Part shown: positions 36,235 to 44,835 of the stretch, one piece after another
Layout: every line of letters starts with the position of its first letter
How positions within the stretch are numbered: position 1 is the stretch's first letter
Source of the DNA: Desulfamplus sp964425195
GTDB lineage: Bacteria > Desulfobacterota > Desulfobacteria > Desulfobacterales > Desulfobacteraceae
Length of the DNA stretch: 64,000 bases
Direction of reading: 5' to 3'
Assembly (NCBI GenBank): GCA_964425195.1
Contig: CAYRLG010000004.1
Span: forward strand, 62,001 to 126,000
Position numbers and translations under genes: made by a program
Notes under the pieces: generated by a model
What the model was told of the DNA's origin: nothing
The model's input: only the letters and a program-made list of their open reading frames with translations
The model's database searches: none

Positions 36235-38982
36235 TTATAACTCATAAACAGAGTTAAGAGCCTCTGTCAAATTTTCAGGCTTTGTTCCTCCAGCTTGAGC
36301 CATATCAGGTCTGCCTCCGCCTCCTCCACCAACAATTGAAGCTGCTTTTTTAACGATATTTCCAGCATGAAACCTGTCTGTTATATCTTGAGTAACTACG
36401 CAGGTAAGAAGTGCTTTTCCTGATGATTCAGCACCAAGCAGCACAACGCCAGAGCCAATTTTTGCCTTAAATTTATCTGCTAAATCTCGCATCTGAGATT
36501 GGTTATCAACCTCAACTTTTTTTGCAAGAACCCTTATACCGTTTATCTCTCTTATATCATCAGATATATTATCAACAGATTTTGATGCTATCTGAGCCTT
36601 AAGTGATGCAATCTCCTTTTCCGCACTCCTATTATCACTTAAAAGAGTCTCTATTTTTGAGTAAAGAGCAGACCCTAAAGAGATATTGCCCTGTGTTTGA
36701 GCTTTAACAAGGGATGCACTTTTCTGAAGCATTGTGATGTTTTCCTGAACATACTCAAGAGCTTTTGCACCGGTTAAAGCCTCGATACGTCTTACTCCTG
36801 ATGCAATGCCAGCTTCAGATATAATTTGGAACAATCCTATATTGCCTGTTCTATCAGTATGAGTTCCACCGCAAAGCTCACGGCTAAAATCGCCCATACT
36901 AACCACACGTACCCTATCGCCATATTTCTCCTCAAAAAGAGCTGTAGCACCAGATTTAACAGCATCTTCTATCTCCATCTCTACAGTCTCTAAGGAGAGA
37001 TTTTGACGAATATGCTCATTAACATTCTGCTCAATCTGAAGAATCTCCTCTCTGCTAATTGCTGAAAAGTGGGTAAAGTCAAATCTAAATCTCTCGTTTG
37101 TAACAAGAGAACCAGCCTGTTTAACGTGATTTCCAAGCACTTTACGTAAAGCTGAATGCAGAAGATGGGTTGCGGTATGATTACGGGCAGTTGCCGCACG
37201 ATTTTGACCATCCACTTTAAGCAGAACACAATTCTTTTTTTCTAATCTACCACTCTCTACAACCCCTCTGTGGATTCTAATGCCAGATGGATCAGAAATT
37301 GTATTCTCAATTCTAACGCTGACTTTGCACTTGCCATCTTTTGGAGATGTTATATCTGCTGAACAGCCAACTCCCTCTAAAAACCCGCAATCTCCAGCCT
37401 GACCTCCAGACTCTGCATAAAATGGCGTCTTTTCCGTTACAATTTCAATTGCATCACCTTGATACGCATATTCAACAGCTTTTCCATCTTTAACTATCAG
37501 CAGAATTTTTGACTCTGTCTCAAGCTCGTTATATCCTGTAAAGATAGTCTTAATACCTTCAGATGTGAGAGCTTTAAAAGCCTCACCTACACCTGCAAAA
37601 GTTTTGGAGCTTTTTGAACGGGCTTTTTGTTCATTCATTGCTTTATTATATCCAGCAATATCAAGAGTTATCTCAGTTCCTTTAAGAACATCTGTAATAA
37701 TATCAACTGGAAAGCCAAATGTGTCGTAAAGTTTGAAGATAACATCTCCGGGTAACTCTTTTTTATAACTCTTATTTCCACTGGTATCGCTAATCTGGCT
37801 GCCTGCATTTTTCTCAATCTCCTCAATAGTCTCTTTTAAGAGCTTTAGACCCACATCAAGAGTTTCAGAAAATTTTACCTCCTCATTTTTAACCACATTG
37901 AGAATAAATTCAGCAGACTCTTTAAGTTCTGGGTATGCTTCATCCATCATATCAAAAACAGTAGATACGGTTTCGTGCAAAAACGGTTCGGTAAGCCCAA
38001 TATAACGTCCATACCTTATAGCTCTTCTCATAATACGGCGTAAAACATAGCCTCTACCCTCATTTGACGGCAGAATGCCATCACAGATTAAAAAGGCTGC
38101 TGCCCTGCTGTGATCAGCAATTACCTTTTTTGCAACTTCACTCTCTTTAGACTTTTCTGGTATATGTCCAGAATTTTTTAGAACTTTTTCCATGAGTTCA
38201 GAGACCTTATCCATAATTGGGATAAAGAGATCTGTGTCATAATTGGTTTGAACATTTTGAAGAACAGAGACAATACGCTCAAGTCCTAAGCCTGTATCAA
38301 TACTTGGTTTTGGAAGAGGTTTCATCTCTCCTGAAGCATCTTTTTCAAACTGCATAAAAACCAAATTCCAAAGCTCAAGATAGCGGTCACAGTCACACCC
38401 TACAGCACAGTTAGCATTACCACAGCCAAACTCTAATCCTCTATCAATATGAATCTCGCTGCAAGGACCACAAGGACCAGTATCACCCATTGCCCAGAAG
38501 TTATCTTTCTCACCAAGACGGACAATTCTATCTTCTGGCACACCTATCTGATCTCGCCATATATTATAGGCTTCATCATCATCTTTATAGACAGATACCC
38601 ATAGCTTTTCAGGAGGAAGTCCATATCCATTTACCTTATCAGTTAAGAGTTCCCAACCGTAAGCAATAGCCTTCTCCTTGAAATAGTCCCCAAAAGAGAA
38701 GTTGCCAAGCATCTCAAAAAAAGTATGATGTCGGGCAGTATATCCCACATTTTCAAGATCGTTATGCTTGCCTCCTGCACGTACGCACTTTTGAGCAGTT
38801 ACTGCTGTGGAATATTCCCTCTTTTCATCACCTGTAAATACCCGTTTGAACTGAACCATACCTGCGTTTGTAAACAAAAGGGTGGGATCATCCTGCGGCA
38901 CAAGAGAGGAGCTTCTTACCACCTGATGTTGATTCTTTTTAAAGTATTCTATAAATATCCTACGAGCCTCTTTACCTGTCAT
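36235..38982 (-). CDS. alaS: Alanyl-tRNA synthetase
   Basis: 915 residues. The catalytic domain has SSSLVPQDDPTLLFTNAGMVQFK and GDTGPCGPCSEI. The editing domain has the metal sites HTATHLLH and CGGTH. The C-Ala domain ends with the glycine-rich GGGGGGRPDMAQAGG. A Cys-rich CGNANCAVGCDCD insertion in the catalytic domain is seen in many AlaRS. It lies 79 bp after recA on the same strand. The common recA-recX-alaS order is kept but recX is absent between them. Confidence 0.98.
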   Translation of the reverse strand: MTGKEARRIFIEYFKKNQHQVVRSSSLVPQDDPTLLFTNAGMVQFKRVFTGDEKREYSTAVTAQKCVRAGGKHNDLENVGYTARHHTFFEMLGNFSFGDYFKEKAIAYGWELLTDKVNGYGLPPEKLWVSVYKDDDEAYNIWRDQIGVPEDRIVRLGEKDNFWAMGDTGPCGPCSEIHIDRGLEFGCGNANCAVGCDCDRYLELWNLVFMQFEKDASGEMKPLPKPSIDTGLGLERIVSVLQNVQTNYDTDLFIPIMDKVSELMEKVLKNSGHIPEKSKESEVAKKVIADHSRAAAFLICDGILPSNEGRGYVLRRIMRRAIRYGRYIGLTEPFLHETVSTVFDMMDEAYPELKESAEFILNVVKNEEVKFSETLDVGLKLLKETIEEIEKNAGSQISDTSGNKSYKKELPGDVIFKLYDTFGFPVDIITDVLKGTEITLDIAGYNKAMNEQKARSKSSKTFAGVGEAFKALTSEGIKTIFTGYNELETESKILLIVKDGKAVEYAYQGDAIEIVTEKTPFYAESGGQAGDCGFLEGVGCSADITSPKDGKCKVSVRIENTISDPSGIRIHRGVVESGRLEKKNCVLLKVDGQNRAATARNHTATHLLHSALRKVLGNHVKQAGSLVTNERFRFDFTHFSAISREEILQIEQNVNEHIRQNLSLETVEMEIEDAVKSGATALFEEKYGDRVRVVSMGDFSRELCGGTHTDRTGNIGLFQIISEAGIASGVRRIEALTGAKALEYVQENITMLQKSASLVKAQTQGNISLGSALYSKIETLLSDNRSAEKEIASLKAQIASKSVDNISDDIREINGIRVLAKKVEVDNQSQMRDLADKFKAKIGSGVVLLGAESSGKALLTCVVTQDITDRFHAGNIVKKAASIVGGGGGGRPDMAQAGGTKPENLTEALNSVYEL

Positions 38983-39061
38983 TTTTTAACTCCTTAAACC
39001 GATCTGGATAATACTTATGCCGATTTTACCTCTCATTTCCTCCACTCCTATTTATGCTATA

Positions 39062-40150
39062 TTATTCTGATACTGATTGAGCTGTTTTTGCCTTTGATTG
39101 TGCAGCGGCGACAGATGCGATATCGTCTCCTGCTGCTAATGATGATTTAGGCGTAGAGCCTATACCAAGGCTATCTCTTACACTTGATTCAATTTTTTCA
39201 AACACCTCTGGATTCTCATCAAAAAATGTTTTTACGTTCTGTCTGCCCTGTCCCATTCTTTCACCTTGATATGAATACCACGAGCCGCTCTTCTCAACAA
39301 TATTTAGATCAACTGCCATATCAAGGAGATCTCCAGTTTGTGAAATTCCCTCTCCATACATGATATCAAATTCAACTGATTTAAATGGTGGAGCAAGTTT
39401 ATTTTTCACAACAGTCACTTTAGTTCTATTTCCTATAGTATCCTGCCCCTCTTTTATGGCAGCAGCTCTTCTAATCTCTAAACGGACAGATGCATAAAAT
39501 TTAAGAGCATTTCCACCGGTAGTAGTTTCAGGGTTACCGTAAATTACGCCAATTTTCATTCTTATCTGGTTGATAAAAATCACAGTGGTGTTTGTTCGAG
39601 ACATTGTGGCAGTAAGTTTTCTTAATGCTTGAGACATAAGCCGTGCTTGAAGACCCATGTGCGAGTCACCCATTTCGCCCTCAATTTCAGCCCGAGGTAC
39701 AAGTGCAGCCACAGAGTCAATTACGATAATGTCAATTGCCCCACTTCTGACCAGCATATCTGCAATCTCAAGAGCCTGTTCACCAGTATCTGGCTGGGAG
39801 ATAAGAAGTTCATCACAATCAACCCCAAGTTTTTTAGCATAGGCTGTGTCAAGAGCATGTTCCGCATCAATAAACGCTGCAATTCCCCCTTTTTTCTGAG
39901 ATTCTGCAACTGCATGAAGAGCAAGTGTAGTTTTGCCAGATGATTCAGGTCCATAAATTTCAATAACCCTGCCCCGAGGATATCCACCTATCCCCAAAGC
40001 CTTATCAAGAGCTAATGAACCAGAATGGATAATAGGAACCTCTTGAACAACCCGCTCTCCAAGCTTCATAATCGACCCTTTACCAAACTGCTTCTCAATC
40101 TGGCTCATGGCTGATTTTACAGCTTTTTCTCTCTCTGTGGACTCTATCAT
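39062..40150 (-). CDS. recA: RecA recombinase
   Basis: 362 residues. Walker A is GPESSGKTT, Walker B IDIIVIDSVAAL, loop L1 EGEMGDSHMG and loop L2 INQIRMKIGVIYGNPETTTGGNALKFYAS. The C-terminal tail is short and not strongly acidic. It drives homologous recombination and LexA cleavage. I could not recognise a LexA box in the 91 bp upstream. Confidence 0.99.
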   Translation of the reverse strand: MIESTEREKAVKSAMSQIEKQFGKGSIMKLGERVVQEVPIIHSGSLALDKALGIGGYPRGRVIEIYGPESSGKTTLALHAVAESQKKGGIAAFIDAEHALDTAYAKKLGVDCDELLISQPDTGEQALEIADMLVRSGAIDIIVIDSVAALVPRAEIEGEMGDSHMGLQARLMSQALRKLTATMSRTNTTVIFINQIRMKIGVIYGNPETTTGGNALKFYASVRLEIRRAAAIKEGQDTIGNRTKVTVVKNKLAPPFKSVEFDIMYGEGISQTGDLLDMAVDLNIVEKSGSWYSYQGERMGQGRQNVKTFFDENPEVFEKIESSVRDSLGIGSTPKSSLAAGDDIASVAAAQSKAKTAQSVSE

Positions 40151-40241
40151 CTAAAATTTCTCCTTAAATTTCTACTCTATTAAATATCTTTAAAATTTCC
40201 ATTTTTCAAAACACTACCAATATAATCGTTAAATCTAAGTA

Positions 40242-41582
40242 TTAACAGATGGTTTTGTTTACCAGTAAATAGATATCCTTAATTGGAATATTGTTTTCTA
40301 TTGCTATTTCTCGGCACTCCTCATATTCAGGTATTATCCTATTTTTACCGTATGGGTCTGTTATCTCTTTTGCCCTAACTTTACCGAAAAGAGTCTCTAT
40401 CTCAACACTTTTTCTGGCAAGAACTGCACGATCTGTTTTGTAGAATCTAACGCCTGATGATGTGCTCTCTGTCAGGATAATCTCAATAAGCTCTTCAAGT
40501 TTTTCTTTAACGCAGATAACTTGAAGTTTGAAAGCTGGTCTATTTTTCTTCATTTGAATTGGCGTATAAGTTACATCTAATGCACCATCCTCAAAGAGCT
40601 TCTCCATTATATATCCAGCTATTTCTGGATTCATATCATCAATTGAAGTCTCAGCAACATAAACAGTTTGGCTCAAAATATTCTTATTTGTAAACCTTAT
40701 ATCATCACTTCCAGATGAGAGCTTGTTTTCAGATTGATTTTTATTTAATTGATTTTGATTTAAATGCAACTCTCCAGTAATAATACGTAAAAAATTGGGA
40801 AGTCCTGTCAAAGATTTTCTTTTACCAGAGCCATATCCTGTTTGTTTAATTACCATTTCAGGGATATTGCCAAAATCTTGTGTCATTGTGGTGATAATCG
40901 CCGCACCGGTTGGAGTTACTGTCTCCATATCAGAGTCAAATGCCTTTACTGGAATCCCTTTAAGAATCTTTAATGTTGCTGGTGCTGGAACTGGTATTAC
41001 ACCGTGAATACACTTTACAGAACCTCTTCCAAGAGGAAGTATTGAGCCATAAATGTTTGTAATACCAAGATATTCAGCACACAAAAAAGCCCCTGTAATA
41101 TCTACAATTGCATCTATTCCGCCGACTTCGTGGAAATGGACTTTTTCAATCTCTGTTCCATGAATCTCAGACTCTGCAACTGCAATCTTTTCAAACGCCT
41201 TAAGTGCAGAAGATTTAACATAATCTGAAAATGGTGAGTTTGAAATCAGCTCTTTAATCTGACAATAGTTTCTGGAGTGGTGGTGATGAGGCTCTGAATA
41301 CAAATGGTTATGCTCTGCATTCTCATTATTTAAAGATTTACGATCAAAATGGTGCTTATTATTATGGTGGTGGTCGTGATGAGAATGGTGAGTATCATCT
41401 ACAAACAGATTTACAGCTTTAATGCTGTTATGCCAAATATCTTCAACTCTAATCTCTGCTTCAGGCAGTGGCATTATTTTAAACTGCTTTTTTAACCACT
41501 CAACCGGAACTCCAAGATCGATAAATGCACCAAGAACCATATCTCCGCTTACACCTGAAAACATATCAAAATAGGCAATCAT
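40242..41582 (-). CDS. larC: LarC-type nickel-pincer cofactor protein (DUF111)
   Basis: 446 residues. LarC inserts nickel into the pyridinium dithiocarboxylate pincer cofactor of lactate racemase and related enzymes. Family signatures are YFDMFSGVSGDM, FHEVGGIDAIVDITGA, TGAAIITTM and a C-terminal domain with MKKNRPAFKLQVIC. A long His-rich segment (about residues 66-107, with runs such as HHSHHDHHHNNKHH) is a probable nickel store. It is a single continuous frame, unlike the programmed-frameshift LarC1/C2 of Lactobacillus. No larA, larB or larE is in the window. Its start overlaps the peptidase stop (TAATG). Confidence 0.9.
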   Translation of the reverse strand: MIAYFDMFSGVSGDMVLGAFIDLGVPVEWLKKQFKIMPLPEAEIRVEDIWHNSIKAVNLFVDDTHHSHHDHHHNNKHHFDRKSLNNENAEHNHLYSEPHHHHSRNYCQIKELISNSPFSDYVKSSALKAFEKIAVAESEIHGTEIEKVHFHEVGGIDAIVDITGAFLCAEYLGITNIYGSILPLGRGSVKCIHGVIPVPAPATLKILKGIPVKAFDSDMETVTPTGAAIITTMTQDFGNIPEMVIKQTGYGSGKRKSLTGLPNFLRIITGELHLNQNQLNKNQSENKLSSGSDDIRFTNKNILSQTVYVAETSIDDMNPEIAGYIMEKLFEDGALDVTYTPIQMKKNRPAFKLQVICVKEKLEELIEIILTESTSSGVRFYKTDRAVLARKSVEIETLFGKVRAKEITDPYGKNRIIPEYEECREIAIENNIPIKDIYLLVNKTIC

Positions 41583-42745
41583 TATTTTCCTGATTCCTCT
41601 TCTTTTCTCATAATACCAAGGGCATGGATTCGTAAGATTTCAATCAAAAGGAGAGTTGTATTTACCATATCTTCAAGTTTTATCGACTCTCGCACAGTAT
41701 GCACATCTGTCATACCAGTTCCAAGAACTCCAGTTACAACTCCTTTTCCAAAAAATATGTTGGCGTCAGCACCACCTCCGATTGTCTTAGACTCCATCTC
41801 TTTTCCAAGATTTTTGGCTGCCTGCTTTGCAAGCTGAACCACAGTGTGGTCGTCAGGAATATAGGTTGCAGGGAAATCATGTTCAAGCTCTATTTCAACC
41901 TTTGGCAGATCATTAACGCTCACTTTACAGGAATCTACAACACTAAGAAATGTGTTGACAATACTTTCTGTTACACATTTAAGTTTTTCTTCATCATGGC
42001 TTCTTACCTCTCCATGAATAGTGACAAGATCAGGCACAATATTTGTCGCCTTTCCTCCTTGAATTTTTCCAATATTACAAGTTGTCTCGTGGTCAATTCT
42101 GCCAAGCTCTAATTGGGCTATTGCTTTGGAGGCAACATAAATAGCGTTTATCCCCTTTTCTGGTGCTGCCCCTGCATGGGCATCTTTGCCATAAACTTTT
42201 ATGACAAAACGATTTGCAGCAGGAGCTCTTGTGACAATACCTTCAAGGTCTGTTGAATCAAGAATATAGCCGGTCTTTGATTTAATCATGCTAAGATCAA
42301 AATGTTTTGCACCCCAAAGACCTATCTCTTCGCATACTGTAAAAACTACCTCTACCGGTGGGCAGGGGAGATTATTTTCACGAATAACATCCATAACTTC
42401 AAGGATAATTGCAAGTGCAGATTTGTCGTCTGAACCAAGTATTGTAGTACCATCACTTGTGAAAATACCATCTTTAAAGAGCACTTTAACTCCTCTTCCG
42501 GGCTCTACGGTATCCATGTGACCAGATAACATAATAGGTTCTACATCTCTATCTCCTTTGAATTTTGCAACAAGATTACCGCAATTGCCACCAACTTTTT
42601 CAGCAGCATTGTCCATTATAACTTCAGCACCCATTTCAGTTAAAATCTCTTTTAACTTTGATGCAATCTGAGCCTCTTCTTTAGAAACAGAGTCGATCTG
42701 TGCAAGCATGGTAAACCGCTCTTTTATTCTATCTCTATTTATCAT
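41582..42745 (-). CDS. M20-family peptidase (peptidase T-like)
   Basis: 387 residues. Zinc-dependent aminopeptidase fold. Metal and catalytic motifs are SGHMDTVEPG, GSDDKSA, FTVCEEIGLWGAK and the C-terminal GGGADANIF with TDVHT. It is close to the PepT-like proteins often annotated next to housekeeping genes. It is translationally coupled to larC. The substrate is unknown; a di- or tripeptide is likely. Confidence 0.88.
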   Translation of the reverse strand: MINRDRIKERFTMLAQIDSVSKEEAQIASKLKEILTEMGAEVIMDNAAEKVGGNCGNLVAKFKGDRDVEPIMLSGHMDTVEPGRGVKVLFKDGIFTSDGTTILGSDDKSALAIILEVMDVIRENNLPCPPVEVVFTVCEEIGLWGAKHFDLSMIKSKTGYILDSTDLEGIVTRAPAANRFVIKVYGKDAHAGAAPEKGINAIYVASKAIAQLELGRIDHETTCNIGKIQGGKATNIVPDLVTIHGEVRSHDEEKLKCVTESIVNTFLSVVDSCKVSVNDLPKVEIELEHDFPATYIPDDHTVVQLAKQAAKNLGKEMESKTIGGGADANIFFGKGVVTGVLGTGMTDVHTVRESIKLEDMVNTTLLLIEILRIHALGIMRKEEESGK

Positions 42746-42854
42746 GTAAAACTCCTGAGTGTCTATTTTAGATAAAGCTGACCATTCAATATAAAAAATT
42801 GTTTAATCTTATACACAACTGGATTATTATCTCAAGATTTGAATTAAAAACAAA

Positions 42855-42883
42855 TTGACAAAGAGGGGTAATCTCTATAAAGA
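42855..42883 (+). promoter_or_regulatory. Putative selC promoter
   Basis: Consensus -35 TTGACA, 17-bp spacer, TAAAGA -10, ending 26 bp before selC. The layout resembles the two other tRNA promoters seen in this window. Confidence 0.5.
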
Positions 42884-42909
42884 GCTATATAAATTTTAAC
42901 ACTCCATTA

Positions 42910-43007
42910 GGAAGTGCCCGGCTCACTGGTGGGGCCCTCGGACTTCAAATCCGATGTGGGGCGCTAAAACCGTCCCGGGTGGGTTCGATTCCCATGCACT
43001 TCCGCCA
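42910..43007 (+). tRNA. selC: Selenocysteine tRNA (anticodon TCA)
   Basis: A 98-nt tRNA with the features of bacterial tRNA-Sec. It has an extended 8-bp acceptor stem GGAAGTGC / GCACTTCC, G73 and an encoded CCA. The anticodon loop CTTCAAA gives TCA, which reads UGA. It also has a long extra arm (GGGGCG ... CGTCCC region) and the T-arm GGGTTCGATTCCC. The overall pattern, including GGACTTCAAATCC, closely follows E. coli selC. It shows that the organism decodes UGA as selenocysteine. selA, selB and selD are not in the window. Confidence 0.97.
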
Positions 43008-43064
43008 AAAACATCTCTATAATATATCCTTAATCTAATATATTCTAAATAATCTTTAATAAGC

Positions 43065-43104
43065 AAAAATAGGGTTAGTTTTTGTTAAATCTAACCCTAT
43101 TTTT
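43065..43104. terminator. Bidirectional terminator between selC and DAHP synthase
   Basis: Perfect 14-bp inverted repeat AAAAATAGGGTTAG / CTAACCCTATTTTT with A- and T-rich ends, so it can terminate transcripts from both sides. Confidence 0.85.
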
Positions 43105-43147
43105 GTGTAATAACAAATAGTTCTTAAATCTTATGTTGATATAGCTA

Positions 43148-44200
43148 TCATCCCCTTGCCTTATAGATTTTTTCATGCCCTTTCATTATCAGCTCTTCTG
43201 TACTCTCCCATGATATGCACTCATCAGTAACAGAGACACCATATTGAAGATTTTCCGGTCCACAGGACATACTCTGATTACCTTCACACAGGTTACTCTC
43301 AAGCATAAGACCTTTTATACTACTGTTTCCATTCAGATACTGATTTATAACATCTTCCCATACAATAGCTTGCCCTTGAAATTTTTTTCCTGAATTTGCA
43401 TGTGAGCAGTCAATAATAATTGCCTGTGAAAGATTTTTCTTCTTAAGAGCTGATACAGCCTCTCTTATGCTTACCGAGTCATAATTTGGGCGTTTCCCCC
43501 CTCTTAGCACAATGTGAGCATAAGGATTGCCTTTTGTTTTAACTACGCACACTTTTCCGTGAGGATCAATTCCAAGAAAACTTTGAGGCGATTTTGCTGC
43601 AATCATTGAGTTTATTGCTGTATCCAATGCTCCATCAGTTGTGTTCTTAAAGCCAACGGGCATTGACAAACCACTTGACATCTCACGATGCGTCTGTGAT
43701 TCGCTTGTTCTTGCACCAATGGCAGCCCAGCAGATAAGACCATCAATAAACTGTGGAATAATTGGATCAAGCAGTTCAGTTGCTGTAGGCAATCCCATAG
43801 ATGTTATGTTAATAAGCAATTTTCTTGCACGGCGAAGACCTTCCATAACGTCACGGCTGTCGTCCATGTACGGATCGTTTATCATACCTTTCCAGCCGAT
43901 TGTTGTACGGGGCTTTTCAAAATATACACGCATGATAATAGAAAAGGTGTCTTTTACCTTTTCTCGCAGCTTGCAAAGCCTCTGGGCATACTCAATTGTT
44001 GCTGCCTCATCATGGACAGAGCATGGACCAGTAATAACCATAAGCCTCTTGTCTTTACAGGAAAGAATCTCTTTTATCTCCTCTCTTCCGGCAAGAACGG
44101 TCTCTTCTGATGTTGGAGGCATTGGAAGCTGTTGTTTGAAATCTTCAGGTGCTATGAGGGGCATAAAACTTTCAACATTTACATCATAGGTCTTTTGCAT
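43148..44200 (-). CDS. 3-deoxy-7-phosphoheptulonate (DAHP) synthase, class I
   Basis: 350 residues, the AroF/AroG/AroH type. It condenses phosphoenolpyruvate and erythrose 4-phosphate, the first step of the shikimate pathway. Motifs are VITGPCSVHD, YFEKPRTTIGWKGMINDP, GARTSESQTHREMSSGLSMPVGFKN, IDCSHANSGK and SNLCEGNQS. It is transcribed alone behind a leader of about 270 nt that contains a Tyr/Phe-rich peptide and an attenuator. This suggests a tyrosine- or phenylalanine-controlled isozyme. Confidence 0.96.
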   Translation of the reverse strand: MQKTYDVNVESFMPLIAPEDFKQQLPMPPTSEETVLAGREEIKEILSCKDKRLMVITGPCSVHDEAATIEYAQRLCKLREKVKDTFSIIMRVYFEKPRTTIGWKGMINDPYMDDSRDVMEGLRRARKLLINITSMGLPTATELLDPIIPQFIDGLICWAAIGARTSESQTHREMSSGLSMPVGFKNTTDGALDTAINSMIAAKSPQSFLGIDPHGKVCVVKTKGNPYAHIVLRGGKRPNYDSVSIREAVSALKKKNLSQAIIIDCSHANSGKKFQGQAIVWEDVINQYLNGNSSIKGLMLESNLCEGNQSMSCGPENLQYGVSVTDECISWESTEELIMKGHEKIYKARG

Positions 44201-44330
44201 CGTTTGGTTCTCCTATTGTTGTGGTATTTTATAGTATGCTTACATCTGTAATAAATTTAACATGTTAAGCTGCGTTTAAACTTCCAAGTCTTTATAAAAT
44301 TTTTTATGACATTCAAAAAAAATATCCCTT

Positions 44331-44369
44331 AAAAACAAAAAAGCCGCAGGCTTGTCACCTGCGGCTTTT
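44331..44369 (-). terminator. Attenuator terminator in the DAHP synthase leader
   Basis: A perfect 12-bp GC-rich stem (44339-44350 with 44358-44369, loop of 7) followed on the minus strand by TTTTTTGTTTTT. It lies between the leader peptide and the DAHP synthase ATG. A transcription terminator placed before the gene it controls is the mark of attenuation. Confidence 0.85.
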
Positions 44370-44392
44370 CATATTGTATAAGAGTGTACAAA

Positions 44393-44467
44393 TCAGAACA
44401 GCACAGGCAGCCACCTGTAATAGTAGTTTCTAAAGTAATAATAGCTGCCTGAAAAATTCTGATTCAT
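44393..44467 (-). CDS. Tyr/Phe-rich leader peptide of the DAHP synthase attenuator
   Basis: 24 codons, ATG to TGA, ending 24 bp before the attenuator stem. It contains YYYF, then RN, then YYYRW, and ends in Phe: six Tyr, three Phe and one Trp in total. The RNA segment CAGGCAGC (44444-44451), just before the Tyr codons, pairs perfectly with GCTGCCTG (44404-44411) after them. The latter region (GTGGCTGCCTGTG) can instead pair with the 5' half of the terminator (AGCCGCAGG). This is the 1:2, 2:3, 3:4 switch of ribosome-mediated attenuation. The ribosome-binding site is weak (CGGAA). The rest of the 44201-44835 gap shows no other convincing gene. Confidence 0.8.
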   Translation of the reverse strand: MNQNFSGSYYYFRNYYYRWLPVLF

Positions 44468-44835
44468 TGTGTTATAAAAATTCCGTTAATTTAGAAGTTA
44501 TCTTATCTCTCTATTTTTACTGTCTCTGTTTTACTATTTTAAGTCTGATTAGTTTATAAAACTTTTGTTTCTATACATAGTTGCAATACCGTTGTCAACT
44601 GTTAATTTAAGTTGATTTGAGTTTAAATGAATCGTAACTACACTGATTAGGAAGTGGATATATTCTGTCGTATTCGTGGATAGATATCTATGGTATAAAA
44701 AAAATGGGATCAATATCATAAGTTCTATACAGGATGTTTTTAACAAAAAACTATCACTATTTTTATCTACTTTAAACGGGTATGATTTACATTTTACATC
44801 AAATCGTCTTTTATAAAACAGAGGAAAAATAATCT

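Noticed and set aside
38983..39061. recX between recA and alaS
   Set aside because: The gap is only 79 bp and has no coding capacity; recX is absent here.
40151..40241. LexA/SOS box before recA
   Set aside because: I looked for a palindromic operator and found no convincing one; LexA sites vary too much between phyla to call by eye.
41280..41400. Repeat-like run of CAT/GTG triplets
   Set aside because: It is the codon run of the His-rich insert of LarC, not a DNA repeat.
44549..44746. 65-codon ORF on the minus strand upstream of the DAHP leader
   Set aside because: No ribosome-binding site, no recognisable domain, composition of low-complexity AT-rich DNA; likely chance.
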